A stretch of DNA of 51,698 nt from a bacterium (lineage in GTDB: Bacteria; Acidobacteriota; Thermoanaerobaculia; Multivoradales; J023): positions 1 through 51,698 of the forward strand of contig JAAELT010000407.1 of the NCBI GenBank assembly GCA_024226315.1, written 5' to 3'. Positions 1 to 8,646 of the stretch are shown here, piece after piece (the stretch's first letter is position 1; each line of letters starts with the position of its first letter). Below the pieces are notes generated by a model. It searched no databases, was not told the origin of the DNA, and worked only from the letters and a program-made list of their open reading frames with translations. Both the position numbers and the translations under genes were made by a program.

Positions 1-669
1 CACCGCGAGGAGCGCGAGCTGACGGTGATGCTGGTGGTCGACGTCAGCTCCTCGGGCGCTTTCGGCACCGGCGCCAAGCTCAAGAACGAGGTGGCGGCCG
101 AGCTCGCCGCGCTGCTCGCCTACACGGCGATCAAGTCCAACGACCGGGTCGGGCTGCTGATCTTCACCGACCACATCGAGCGCTACATCCCGCCCAAGAA
201 GGGCAGCGCCCACGTCTGGCGGGTGATCCGCGAGATCCTGAGCTTCGAGCCCACCCGTCAGGCCACCGATCTGAGCGGTGCGTTGGAATACCTGTCGAAA
301 GTGGTCCGGCGCCGGTCGGTCATCTTCGTCATCTCCGACTTCCTCGATCAGGGCTTCGAGGAGCGGCTGCGCATCGCCGGCCGCCGTCACGACGTCACCG
401 CCATTTCGGTCGGTGACCGCCGGGAGGCGGAGCTTCCCGCCATCGGCATCCTGGAGCTCGAAGACGCCGAGACCGGCGAGACGATCCTGATCGACACCTA
501 CGACAAGAACACCACCCGAGGCTTCCAGGTGCTTTCGGGCGAGTCGCGCAGGGAGCGCCGGAATCTCTTCCGCTCGTCCGGCGTCGGCCAGGTGGACATC
601 CGCGCCGACGACGAGGACTACGTGGACAGCCTGGTGCGCTACTTCCATTTCCGGGAATCCCGCCGCTAA
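1..669 (+). CDS. DUF58 / vWA-like protein of the Bat operon (5' end outside the window)
   Basis: The frame is open from base 1, so the N-terminus is missing; a GTG at 25 and ATG at 28 are internal. The remaining ~220 residues carry a vWA-like core: strand and MIDAS-like DVSSSG near the start, then GLLIFTD and a later FVISDFLD strand. This is the C-terminal DUF58 domain. In the family, DUF58 proteins follow a MoxR-type AAA+ ATPase and precede BatA/BatB, and Bat genes do follow here. The role is probably peripheral to the inner membrane, in envelope stress or protein-complex assembly; the exact substrate is unknown for the family. A moxR gene is predicted just upstream of the window (inference). 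Confidence 0.9.
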   Translation, partial: HREERELTVMLVVDVSSSGAFGTGAKLKNEVAAELAALLAYTAIKSNDRVGLLIFTDHIERYIPPKKGSAHVWRVIREILSFEPTRQATDLSGALEYLSKVVRRRSVIFVISDFLDQGFEERLRIAGRRHDVTAISVGDRREAELPAIGILELEDAETGETILIDTYDKNTTRGFQVLSGESRRERRNLFRSSGVGQVDIRADDEDYVDSLVRYFHFRESRR

Positions 670-694
670 AGACAACCAAGCTTCGAGACGAATC

Positions 695-1672
695 ATGGAA
701 TTGAGACCCCCACCGAGCACCCCATCGGCGCCGGCCAACGACAGGCTGGTGCGAGCCCTGCTGATCCTCAACCTGGTTGGCCTCCTCGCTCTGGCCGTCT
801 TCCTCTGGCTGCACGCCGGCGCCGGGGAGACAGAGGACCCCGAGGCCGCCGAGCATGCGCGTGACGTGGCGTCGAAGCTCAAGTCGGCCGGCGCTCTCGA
901 CGAGGCTGCGGCGCTCTACGAGGTCTATCTGGCCAGCACGGATGCCACAGCCGACACCCGCGCCAGCGTCGCCTACAGCCTGGGCAGCACCTACCTCGAC
1001 GACGGCCGCTACGAGAAGGCGTTGCGCTGGTTCTACGAGGCCGAGTCGCTGGGCGTCGGTGAGCTGCAGGATCAGCTGACCAAGAAGGTCGTCCACACGC
1101 TCGAACGCCTCGGGCGCTACCACTCGGCGAAAGCGGTGCTCGACTCGCGGATGGCGCTGGCGCCCGATGGTGAGATCGCGCGGTCCGCGGACGATCCCGT
1201 GGTCGCGCGCATCGGTGACGAAGAGATCCCCCGCTCGGCGGTCCTGCGGGTGCTCGATGAGCTGCCGCCCGAGGCGGCGGCGCAGCTTCAGGGCACCGAG
1301 GCGCGCGGTGAGCTGCTGCGCAAATATGTCGCCGACGAGCTGCTGTGGCGCAAGGCGGTGAAGCTCGAGTACGACCGCGACCCGCAGGTACGGCGCAGCT
1401 ACGAGGCGTTGCTCAAGCAGCTGGCGATCTCGAAGTTCGTGGAGAAAGACGTGGTCCCCAAGATCGAAGTCGACCCGGCGGACCTGAAGAACTTCTTCGA
1501 GGCCAACCGCGCCCGCTACGAGAGGGAGGGCGAGACGCTCGAGCAGATGCCGCCAGAGGTCGAACGCGATTACCGGCTGTCGAAGGTGCAGGCGGCGTAC
1601 AACGAGGTGATCGAGTCGGAGCTTTCGACCGAGGACGTCGAGCTGTTTCCGGAGAGGATGGGGGATGGGTAG
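695..1672 (+). CDS. Membrane-anchored TPR protein with a SurA_N-like domain but no PPIase domain
   Basis: 325 residues. One N-terminal membrane segment lies at about 22-40 (LLILNLVGLLALAVFLWL). A TPR-like helical region follows at about 50-150 (AAALYEVYL, ASVAYSLGSTYLDDGRYEKALRWFYEA). From about 165 the sequence resembles the N-terminal chaperone part of SurA/PpiC foldases (VVARIGDEEIPRSAVLRVL, then ELLRKYVADELLWRKAVKLEYD). The parvulin PPIase domain that should follow FFEANRARYE is absent; the chain passes directly to the closing helix (PPEVERDYRLSKVQAAYNEVI). It is likely periplasmic and anchored in the inner membrane, as a chaperone-like partner of the Bat complex (inference). It lies 25 nt after the DUF58 gene, and its end overlaps the next ORF by 8 nt. 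Confidence 0.75.
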   Translation: MELRPPPSTPSAPANDRLVRALLILNLVGLLALAVFLWLHAGAGETEDPEAAEHARDVASKLKSAGALDEAAALYEVYLASTDATADTRASVAYSLGSTYLDDGRYEKALRWFYEAESLGVGELQDQLTKKVVHTLERLGRYHSAKAVLDSRMALAPDGEIARSADDPVVARIGDEEIPRSAVLRVLDELPPEAAAQLQGTEARGELLRKYVADELLWRKAVKLEYDRDPQVRRSYEALLKQLAISKFVEKDVVPKIEVDPADLKNFFEANRARYEREGETLEQMPPEVERDYRLSKVQAAYNEVIESELSTEDVELFPERMGDG

Positions 1673-2804
1673 ACGGAACATACCTGCTTGGGTCCCCCCC
1701 TTTGAAAAAGGGGGGTTAGGGGAGATTTCCGCAGGAGCGGTACGCAGAGAATCCCCCCTCGATCCCCCCTTTTCCAAAGGGGGGAGGTCAGAAATCCTGA
1801 GCGCCTTGGCTGTCGCAGCGCTCCTGGTCGGCTGCGGCCGGCCGGAACCCGAGGTCGAGATCCCCGAGGAGCCGCGCCCGGTTGTCGAGACACGATCTCA
1901 CGTGGATCGGGCCATCGCCACCACCGGAGACGTCATCAACTACACGGTGACGGTGGATCACGACCCCGCCTACGAGATCGAGCTGCCCGAGCCGGGCGCC
2001 GACATCGCCGGCTTCCGGATCATCGACGTCGGCACCGAAGAGCCGCGCGAGGAAGACGGGCGGAGGATCCAGGAGCGCTGGTACAAGCTGCGCGCCGATC
2101 TTGTCGGGTCGTATGTGCTGCCCCCGGTGCGGGTGGCCTACCGTCCGGCTCGAGACGAGAGCGCCACCGAGGCCGGGGAGAGTACCGAGGCGCAGAGCGT
2201 CGAGACGTCGGAGATCTTCATCGAGGTCCAATCGGTGCTGCCCGAAGGCAGCGAGGTGAGCGAGATCCGGGGCTTGAAGCCACTGCGTGAGATCGAGCGC
2301 GCCCTGCCCTGGTGGATCCCAGCCGCGGGCGGCGCCGCGTTCGTCTTGCTGGGTCTGCTGGGCTTCTTCCTGTGGCGGCTCATGCGCAGGCCCGTCTACG
2401 TAGAGCCGCGGCCGGCGCACGAAGTCGCCTACGAGGCCCTGGAGCGCTTGCGCCATACCGACTTCGAGGACGCCGAAGCGATGCGACGTTTCCACTTCGA
2501 GATCTCCGAAGTGATCCGCGGCTACGTGGAGAGCCGCTTCACGCTCAACGCCACCGACCTCACCACCGAGGAGATCGTCGGTCGGCTCGACGAGATCCGT
2601 AGCCTGCGCGGCGACGAGGGCACGCGCCTGCGCCAGTTCTTGGGTGCCACCGACCGGGTGAAATTCGCAGCCTACGAGCCGGCGGAGGACGAGATCTCCC
2701 AGACGTACGAAGGCGCCCTGAGCTTCGTCGAGGCGACGCGCGAACGGCCGGCCACCGCGCAGATCGCCGCGAACAGCCAGGGAGAGGAGGCCGCCGCGGC
2801 ATGA
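1665..2804 (+). CDS. BatD-like lipoprotein with an in-frame palindromic repeat in its N-terminus
   Basis: 379 residues from the ATG at 1665, which overlaps the upstream stop by 8 nt. Residues ~10-45 are translated repeat DNA (PPFEKGG then PPFSKGG). A hydrophobic stretch with the lipobox LLVGC follows, then a beta-rich extracytoplasmic domain (GDVINYTVTVDHDP, VGSYVLPPVRVAY), a membrane helix at about 218-238 (AAGGAAFVLLGLLGFFLWRLM) and a C-terminal helical domain (YEALERLRHTDFEDAEAMRRF). This layout resembles BatD-like proteins. The start is uncertain. The ATG supplies a basic n-region (MGRR) but puts 40-odd repeat-derived residues before the hydrophobic core. A CTG at 1796 has GGAGG 8-9 nt upstream, but would leave a very short signal peptide. 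Whether the lipoprotein is still exported is an open question. Confidence 0.75.
   Translation: MGRRNIPAWVPPFEKGGLGEISAGAVRRESPLDPPFSKGGRSEILSALAVAALLVGCGRPEPEVEIPEEPRPVVETRSHVDRAIATTGDVINYTVTVDHDPAYEIELPEPGADIAGFRIIDVGTEEPREEDGRRIQERWYKLRADLVGSYVLPPVRVAYRPARDESATEAGESTEAQSVETSEIFIEVQSVLPEGSEVSEIRGLKPLREIERALPWWIPAAGGAAFVLLGLLGFFLWRLMRRPVYVEPRPAHEVAYEALERLRHTDFEDAEAMRRFHFEISEVIRGYVESRFTLNATDLTTEEIVGRLDEIRSLRGDEGTRLRQFLGATDRVKFAAYEPAEDEISQTYEGALSFVEATRERPATAQIAANSQGEEAAAA
1693..1787. repeat. Palindromic interspersed repeat (PPFxKGG type)
   Basis: Two arms face each other: 1694-1727 (C-run, TTTGAAAAA, G-run, TTAGGGGAGATT) and, in reverse complement, 1749-1784 (C-run, TTTGGAAAA, G-run, ATCGAGGGGGGATT). 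Each arm is itself a small hairpin, because C6-TTT can pair with AAA-G6. Elements of this look, often mistranslated as PPFEKGG or PPFSKGG, recur between genes in several phyla. I see only this copy in the window. Here it lies inside a reading frame and keeps it open. Confidence 0.85.
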
Positions 2805-3838
2805 TGAGCGAGCTGTTCTTCGCCAATAGCTGGATGTTCTGGGTCCTGGCACCGCTGTTCGCGTGCTGGGTGCTGGCACTGATCCTGGTCCCCTGGCTGG
2901 CCCACAAGCGGCGCAAGGCCGCGGCCTTGCGGTTCTCCAACATCCGCTCGCTGCAGCGTCTGCGGCCGTCGAAGACGCTGATCCTGCGGCGCCTCTTCCA
3001 GGGGCTGCGGCTGGCGACCGTGGCGCTCCTGATGCTGGCCATGGCGCGGCCGCAGACCGGCAGGACCCAGACCCAGGTGCGCACCGAGGGGATCGACATC
3101 GTGCTGGCGATCGACACCTCAGGCTCGATGCAGGCGCTCGACCTCGACGCCAGCCGCAAGATCTCCGACCGGCGCAACCGCCTCGAAGTGGTGAAGACCG
3201 TGGTCGACGAGTTCGTCGAGAAGCGCGACAACGACCAGATCGGCCTGGTGGTGTTCGGCGCCGAGGCCTTCACCCAGTGCCCGCTGACGCTCGACCACGG
3301 CATCGTGGCCACGTTCATGGAACGCCTGGAGATCGGCATGGCGGGCGACGCCACGGCCATCGGCTCGGCCCTCGGCACGGCGGTCAAGCGCCTCAAGGAC
3401 TCCGAGGCGAAGTCGAAAGTCGTCATCCTGCTGACCGACGGCCGCTCCAACGCCGGCTCGCTGTCGCCCGCCAAAGCCGCGGAAGTGGCCGCCACCTTCG
3501 GCATCAAGATCTACACCATCGGCGCCGGCACCCGGGGCGAGGCGCCGTTCATCGTCGACTCGTTGTTCGGCAAGCAGGTCATCTACCAGAACGTCGAGAT
3601 CGACGAAGACACGTTGCAGGGAATCGCCCTCGAGACCGGCGGCAAGTACTTCCGCGCCGAGGACGAGAAAGCGCTGGCCGCGATCTACGAGGAGATCGAC
3701 CAGCTCGAGAAAACCGAGATCACCATGTCGTCCTACATGGAGTACAACGAGCAGTTCCGCTGGTTTGTGATCCCGGCGCTGGCGCTGCTGCTGCTCGAAG
3801 TCGTGCTGCTCGGCACGCGTTTTCGTAAGCTACCCTGA
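2801..3838 (+). CDS. batA: BatA-type vWA membrane protein
   Basis: 345 residues. Membrane helices lie at about 10-32 and 62-82, just before the vWA domain, with another near the C-terminus (FVIPALALLLLEVVLL). The MIDAS motif is intact: DTSGSM after VLAIDTSGSM, a threonine loop around DATAIGSAL, and VVILLTDGRSN. The domain order (TM, TM, vWA, TM) is that of BatA, an inner-membrane protein with its vWA domain on one face of the membrane. Bat proteins are linked to aerotolerance or envelope stress in Bacteroides and Leptospira; the mechanism is not settled. Translation is coupled to the preceding gene by an ATGA overlap at 2801-2804, and a second ATG at 2804 is an alternative start. Confidence 0.93.
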   Translation: MMSELFFANSWMFWVLAPLFACWVLALILVPWLAHKRRKAAALRFSNIRSLQRLRPSKTLILRRLFQGLRLATVALLMLAMARPQTGRTQTQVRTEGIDIVLAIDTSGSMQALDLDASRKISDRRNRLEVVKTVVDEFVEKRDNDQIGLVVFGAEAFTQCPLTLDHGIVATFMERLEIGMAGDATAIGSALGTAVKRLKDSEAKSKVVILLTDGRSNAGSLSPAKAAEVAATFGIKIYTIGAGTRGEAPFIVDSLFGKQVIYQNVEIDEDTLQGIALETGGKYFRAEDEKALAAIYEEIDQLEKTEITMSSYMEYNEQFRWFVIPALALLLLEVVLLGTRFRKLP

Positions 3839-3845
3839 GGAACCG

Positions 3846-4940
3846 ATGGAACGACTCTCGAACATGCGTGCTCTTCTGCTCGGGCCGCCGCTCCTGCTCC
3901 TCACCGGCTGCGACGACGTCCTGGTAGGCTCCACCGAGTCGCTGTGGCTGCTCTGGCTGGTGCCGGCGATCTTCGCCTTCTACGTCTATGCCTTCCGGAC
4001 CAAGACGCGGCTGCTGCGGCGCTTCGCCTCGGCGGAAATGCTCGAACGCCTGACGGCCGGGGTCAGCCGCTCGCGCCAATACGCCAAGGCGACGTTGGTA
4101 GTCCTCGGCCTGGCGGCAGCGGTGCTGGCGCTCGCCGAGCTGCGCTACGGCTTCACCTGGGAAGAAGTGACGCGCGAGGGAGTCGATATCGTCGTCGCCC
4201 TCGACGTCTCGGACTCGATGCTGGTCGAAGACGCCGAATCCGGCGGCAAACTGTCGCGCCTGGAGCGCGCCAAGCGCGAGATCGCGGATCTGCTGCGGCT
4301 GATGGAGGGCGACCGCATCGGCCTGGTGGCGTTCGCCGGCGCTGCCTTCGTCGAGTGCCCTCTGACCCTCGACTACGGCGCCGCCGAAATCTTCCTGAGC
4401 GCCATCGACACCGAGCTCATCCCGGTCAAGGGCACCGCCATCGGCGACGCGCTGCGCACCTCGATCGAGGCTTTCGAGGGCTCGTCACACAAGTCGAAAG
4501 CGATCATCCTGATCACCGATGGCGAGGACCACTCCGGCGCCGCGCTGCAGGCCGCCCAGGAGGCCACGTTGGCCGGCATCCGTGTTTTTGCCATCGGCAT
4601 CGGGCGCGACGAGGGCTCGCCGATCCCCGCGAAAGGCGGCGGTTTCCGCCGCGACCGGCAGGGCGACATCATCCTCTCGAAGCTCGACGAGACCACGCTG
4701 CAGAAGATCGCGCTCGACACCAGCGGCCGCTACGTACGCTCGGTGACCGGCGACGTCGACCTCGAGCAGATCTACTCCCAGGGCATCAAGGCGACGCTCG
4801 AGGACGAAGAGCTGGGCTCGAAGCGCCGCAAGAGATGGGAGGAGCGCTACCAGTGGATCCTGGGCCTGGCGCTGCTGGCCCTGATGCTCGAGCCCCTGAT
4901 CCCGGAACGTCACCGTAAGAGAGGTCCCGCCCATGTCTAG
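3846..4940 (+). CDS. batB: BatB-type vWA membrane protein
   Basis: 364 residues. The vWA domain (about 115-320) has an intact MIDAS (VALDVSDSM, GTAIGDALR, IILITDGEDHSG). It is flanked by N-terminal helices (about 10-50 and 78-98) and a C-terminal helix (WILGLALLALMLEPLI). The start follows BatA by 7 nt. The N-terminus is odd: MRALLLGPPLLLLTGCDD looks like a lipoprotein signal with lipobox LTGC, placed ahead of the usual first BatB helix. If it is processed, BatB would be lipid-anchored as well as membrane-spanning. A later in-frame ATG (residue 7) would give the same predicted signal. It overlaps batC by 8 nt. Confidence 0.92.
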   Translation: MERLSNMRALLLGPPLLLLTGCDDVLVGSTESLWLLWLVPAIFAFYVYAFRTKTRLLRRFASAEMLERLTAGVSRSRQYAKATLVVLGLAAAVLALAELRYGFTWEEVTREGVDIVVALDVSDSMLVEDAESGGKLSRLERAKREIADLLRLMEGDRIGLVAFAGAAFVECPLTLDYGAAEIFLSAIDTELIPVKGTAIGDALRTSIEAFEGSSHKSKAIILITDGEDHSGAALQAAQEATLAGIRVFAIGIGRDEGSPIPAKGGGFRRDRQGDIILSKLDETTLQKIALDTSGRYVRSVTGDVDLEQIYSQGIKATLEDEELGSKRRKRWEERYQWILGLALLALMLEPLIPERHRKRGPAHV

Positions 4941-5952
4941 GATCCTTCTCACTCTCGCGTTGGCTCTCTTCGCCTCGACGGCGATCGCCCAGTCTCCCCC
5001 ACCGGCTCCCCCGGACGCCGACCCCACGCCGCCCGAGCCTGCCGCGGGCCCGACGGAACCGCCGGCCGAGGCGGCCGCCGCGCCGGAAGATTTCGACTCA
5101 CCGTACACCGCCTACGACGCCGGCGTCTACGAGCAGGCGCTGCAGGGCTTCGTGGACCAGCAGGTCGAGTACCCCGAGGATCCGGAGGTGGCGCTCAACC
5201 TGGGGAGCGTTCACTATCAGATGAAGAACTACGAGGAGGCCGATCAGGCCTTCGCCCAGGCGGCGATGGCAGCCGACGATCCACTGCGCGCCCAGGCACT
5301 CTACAACCTGGGCAATTCCGCCTACCAGCAGGGCAAGCTGCAGGACGCCGTCGAGCTCTACAAACGGACCCTCGAGCTCGATCCCGAGGACGAGGACGCC
5401 AAGTTCAATCTCGAGTTCGTCCGCGACGAGATTCGTCGCCGTCACGAAGAAGCCAAGAAACGCCAGGAGGAACAGCAACAGCAGCAGGGCGATCAGCAGC
5501 AGCAGGGGGATCAGCAACAGCAGGACGACCAGCAGCAGCAGGGCGACCAGCAGCAACAGGGAGATCAGCAGAGTCAACCTCGGGACGGCGACGGCGACGG
5601 CCTTCCCGACGAGCTCGAACGTTCCGCCCCGAACCCCACCGACCCGGAGAACCCCGACACCGACCAGGACGGGCTCGCCGACGGTCAAGAGGACCAGAAC
5701 CGCAACGGCCAGGTGGACGAGGGCGAGACCGACCCCAACCAGTCCGACACCGACGGCGACGGCACGCCCGACGGCGAGGAGGCCCAGCAGGCCGAACAGC
5801 AACAGGGAGAGGCGCAGCAGGCCGAGAACGAGGAAGGGCTGACCGAGGAAGAGGCGGAACGCTACCTCCAGGGTCTGGAAGAGGGCACGCCTCAACAGCG
5901 TCGGCGCCTACCACCCGGCTCGCGGCGGGCCAAACCGGAGAAGGACTGGTGA
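4933..5952 (+). CDS. batC: BatC-type TPR protein with Q-rich linker and calcium-type Asp-rich repeats
   Basis: 339 residues with an N-terminal signal peptide ending near AIAQ, then a Pro/Ala-rich linker. Two to three TPRs follow at about 55-155 (ALNLGSVHYQMKNYEEADQAF, ALYNLGNSAYQQGKLQDAVELY). Next are a charged helix and a run of QQQQGD-type repeats (about 175-215), then DGDGDGLPDELE and DTDQDGLADGQED, which match thrombospondin type 3-like calcium-binding repeats. The conserved BatC-like tail LTEEEAERYLQGLEEG closes the protein. BatC is a periplasmic scaffold of the Bat proteins. The Asp-rich repeat inside the linker is not a usual part of BatC. The ATG overlaps the batB stop as ATGTCTAG. 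Confidence 0.88.
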   Translation: MSRILLTLALALFASTAIAQSPPPAPPDADPTPPEPAAGPTEPPAEAAAAPEDFDSPYTAYDAGVYEQALQGFVDQQVEYPEDPEVALNLGSVHYQMKNYEEADQAFAQAAMAADDPLRAQALYNLGNSAYQQGKLQDAVELYKRTLELDPEDEDAKFNLEFVRDEIRRRHEEAKKRQEEQQQQQGDQQQQGDQQQQDDQQQQGDQQQQGDQQSQPRDGDGDGLPDELERSAPNPTDPENPDTDQDGLADGQEDQNRNGQVDEGETDPNQSDTDGDGTPDGEEAQQAEQQQGEAQQAENEEGLTEEEAERYLQGLEEGTPQQRRRLPPGSRRAKPEKDW

Positions 5953-7703
5953 GATACCCCGCTCGCGTCATGCTGCTCGCAATCGCTTGCCTGAGCCTGG
6001 CCGCGGCGGCGAACGCCCAGGGCATCCGGGTGACGGTCGACCGCGCCGAAGCAACGATCCAGGACAAGCTCACCCTGCGCCTCACGGTGGACGGCTCGCA
6101 GAACGCGCAGCCCCGGCTGCCGGACCTCTCCGCCTTTCAGGTCTATCAAGCGGGCCAGCAGAGCCAGGTGAACATGGCGGGTGGGCGTACGTCCGTCGCC
6201 ATCACCTACAACTACTTCCTGGTGCCAAGGCAGACCGGGACGTTCACCATCGGGCCGGCTAGCGTCGAGATCGGCGGCAAGGTCTACGAGAGTCGGCCGT
6301 TCAGCATCCGCATCCTCGAGGCCTCGGCGACCCCGCGCGAATCCGAGGACTTGTTCATCCGGGCGGCGGTGTCGAACAAGAGCCCCTACGTGGGCGAGCA
6401 GGTGATCTACACCTGGCGCTTCTTCCGGCGCGTGCGAGCGGAGGACGCCCAGCTGCTGACTCCGCTGCAGTTCGACGGTTTTCTGGCCGAGGATCTGGGC
6501 GACGTCAGGGAGTACCGATCGACGCGTGGTGGCCAAGAGTACCTGGTCAGCGAGATCCGCAAGGCCCTCTTCCCACAGGAAGCGGGCAAGCTCACCCTGC
6601 CCGCCACGCAGCTCCGCTGCCAGGTGCTGATGCGCAGCCGCGGGCGACGCGGCGGTTTCTTCGACGACTTCTTCAACCGCACCACCGCAGAGGCCCGCGT
6701 GCTGAACAGCCCGCCGATCGAGATCGAGGTCCGGCCCCGGCCGGCGGCACCGCGAGGATTCTCGGGCCTGATCGGCAACTTCGAGCTCGCGGGCAGGATT
6801 TCGAAGCGCCAGCTCCGGGTCGGAGAGTCGGCGACCTGGAAGCTCACCGTCTCGGGATCCGGCAACGTGCAGATGATCGGCGAGCCGAACCTGCCCGACC
6901 TGAGCCGGTTCAAGATCTACGACGACAAACCGAAGAGCTCGATCGAGCGCACGGGCAGCAAGCTCACCGGATCGCGCGCCTACAGTAAGGCCCTGGTGCC
7001 GCTCGAGGCCGGCGAGCAGACCGTGCCGGCGGTGAGCCTGATCTACTTCGACCCCGAATCCGGCAGCTACCAGACCGCGTCGACCTCGCCGGTCACTCTC
7101 TCCGTGACGCCGTCGGAGGGCAAGGAGGACCTGCGCCTCACGGAATCGGTGGCGCCGACCACCGGCAAGGTCGCCGTGCGCATTCTGGCCGACGACATCC
7201 TGCCGATCTACAAAGACCTCGACGCCGTGGCGTCCACCCCCTTCGGCCACCGTGTGGACGCCGCCTGGCTCGGCGGTCTATTGTCACCACCGCTGCTCTT
7301 CTTCGGCCTGTTGCTGGTCGAACGGCGACGCCACCATCTCGAAACCAACGTCGACCAGGTACGGCGGCGCTCGGCGCTCAGGAAGGCGCTCAAAGAGCTC
7401 GGCGAGGTCGAGAACGCAGCGCGGCGAGGATCTCACGCAGAGGCCGCGCAGCTCGCCTCGCGAGTACTGCGGCAGTACGTGGGCGACAAGGTGGCGCTCG
7501 AGGGCAGCGCTTTCACCCCTGCCGAGGTCGCCGCCCAGCTGGGCCGCTGCGGGGTCGACGACGAGCTCGTCTCGGCCGCCCGCGAACGACTCGAGAAGCT
7601 CGAAGTCGCGCAGTACGGCGGCGCCGGGGCCGAGGAGAGCGAAGCACTGGCCGCCGAGCTCCGGGAGCTGCTCAAACACCTCGATCGACAGATCCGTCTC
7701 TAG
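5949..7703 (+). CDS. batD: BatD (BatD/oxygen-tolerance family) protein
   Basis: 584 residues starting at GTG in a GTGA overlap with batC. A signal peptide (MLLAIACLSLAAAANAQG) is followed by repeated Ig-like beta domains: IRVTVDRAEATIQDKLTLRLTV, then a PRQTGTFTIGPASVEIGGKVY segment characteristic of BatD, then VGEQVIYTWRFF and RISKRQLRVGESATWKLTVSG. One membrane helix lies at about 440-458 (LGGLLSPPLLFFGLLLV), followed by a cytoplasmic helical tail (about 460-584). It is an extracytoplasmic partner of BatA/BatB/BatC, anchored by the C-terminal helix. Length and order are normal for the family. Confidence 0.93.
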   Translation: MRYPARVMLLAIACLSLAAAANAQGIRVTVDRAEATIQDKLTLRLTVDGSQNAQPRLPDLSAFQVYQAGQQSQVNMAGGRTSVAITYNYFLVPRQTGTFTIGPASVEIGGKVYESRPFSIRILEASATPRESEDLFIRAAVSNKSPYVGEQVIYTWRFFRRVRAEDAQLLTPLQFDGFLAEDLGDVREYRSTRGGQEYLVSEIRKALFPQEAGKLTLPATQLRCQVLMRSRGRRGGFFDDFFNRTTAEARVLNSPPIEIEVRPRPAAPRGFSGLIGNFELAGRISKRQLRVGESATWKLTVSGSGNVQMIGEPNLPDLSRFKIYDDKPKSSIERTGSKLTGSRAYSKALVPLEAGEQTVPAVSLIYFDPESGSYQTASTSPVTLSVTPSEGKEDLRLTESVAPTTGKVAVRILADDILPIYKDLDAVASTPFGHRVDAAWLGGLLSPPLLFFGLLLVERRRHHLETNVDQVRRRSALRKALKELGEVENAARRGSHAEAAQLASRVLRQYVGDKVALEGSAFTPAEVAAQLGRCGVDDELVSAARERLEKLEVAQYGGAGAEESEALAAELRELLKHLDRQIRL

Positions 7704-7713
7704 GGAACCGCCC

Positions 7714-8559
7714 GTGACCACCCGAGCTCTCTCGACACTCCTGCTGCTGGCCCTCCTGGGTCCGGCGGCGACCGCCCAGGATCAGGCGGATCCCGCGGCC
7801 GCGGATCCGCCTGCATCCAGCAGTGCCGATGCGACTCCCGAGGTGTCCCCGGGCGAGCCGTGGGACGGGACGCCGGGCGAGGTCTTCTTCAACGCCAACG
7901 CGGCTTACGAAGCAGGCCGTTACCGCCAGACGATCGACGCCTACGAACAGCTGCTCGAGCACGGCACCGAGAACGGCCACGTGCACTACAACCTGGGCAA
8001 CGCCTACCTGCGCAACGGCGAGCTCGGGCGCGCCATCGCCTCCTACCGGCGCGGCCGGGCGTTTCTGCCGCGCGACCAGGACGTCCAGGCCAACCTCGAG
8101 TTCGCTCGCAAGAGCGCCAAGGACGCGCTGGCGCCGCCCGAGCCCGGCGCTGTTTCGAAGACCCTTTTCTTCTGGCATCACGGCCTGAGCCGGGCGGAGC
8201 TCGGCGCTCTGGTGGTGGCGCTCAACCTCCTGTTGTGGATCATCCTGATCCTGCGCCTCTACCGCCGGCAGTCGGAGGCCCTGCGCTGGATCTTCGTCGC
8301 CCTGCTGCTGACCCTGGCGACCGCCGGCGTGTCGCTGGGCTTGCGCCATCTGAAGCCGCCGCAGGTCGCCGTGGTGGTGCCTCAGGAGGTTGACGTGCGC
8401 TCGGGCACCAGCCCCTCGGCCCTGGTGCTGTTCAAGCTCCACGCCGGCACCGAGGTGCGGATGGTGGACCGGCGGGACGAAGCGCTGCGAATCGCGCTGC
8501 CGGAGGAAGGACGCGGCGGCTGGATCGCGACGGAGCACGCCGAGCTGGTTACCGACTGA
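7714..8559 (+). CDS. batE: BatE-like TPR and SH3 protein
   Basis: 281 residues from the GTG at 7714, which lies 10 nt after the batD stop; the open frame extends further upstream but only inside batD. Features in order: signal peptide (LSTLLLLALLGPAATAQ), Pro/Ser-rich linker, two TPRs at about 50-120 (GEVFFNANAAYEAGRYRQTIDAY, VHYNLGNAYLRNGELGRAIASY), two membrane helices at about 165-185 and 193-210, and an SH3b-like domain at about 215-280 (VDVRSGTSPSALVLFKLHAGTEV, GWIATEHAELV). This TPR-TM-TM-SH3 order is that of BatE-type proteins at the ends of bat operons. It is the last gene of the operon and is followed by a hairpin. Confidence 0.88.
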   Translation: MTTRALSTLLLLALLGPAATAQDQADPAAADPPASSSADATPEVSPGEPWDGTPGEVFFNANAAYEAGRYRQTIDAYEQLLEHGTENGHVHYNLGNAYLRNGELGRAIASYRRGRAFLPRDQDVQANLEFARKSAKDALAPPEPGAVSKTLFFWHHGLSRAELGALVVALNLLLWIILILRLYRRQSEALRWIFVALLLTLATAGVSLGLRHLKPPQVAVVVPQEVDVRSGTSPSALVLFKLHAGTEVRMVDRRDEALRIALPEEGRGGWIATEHAELVTD

Positions 8560-8623
8560 TCGCGCCCCGAAAACTCGAAGCCCCTGGCATTCGGCTGTTC
8601 GGCCCATCCCCACCGCCCTCGAG

Positions 8624-8645
8624 GCCCGGCGCCGAACCGCCGGGC
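8624..8645. terminator. Hairpin between convergent genes
   Basis: GCCCGGC (8624-8630) pairs perfectly with GCCGGGC (8639-8645) around an 8-nt loop, in the 87-bp gap between the batE-like gene and the convergent histidine kinase. The T-tract is weak on both strands, so termination in both directions is plausible but not proven. Confidence 0.45.
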
Positions 8646-8646
8646 T

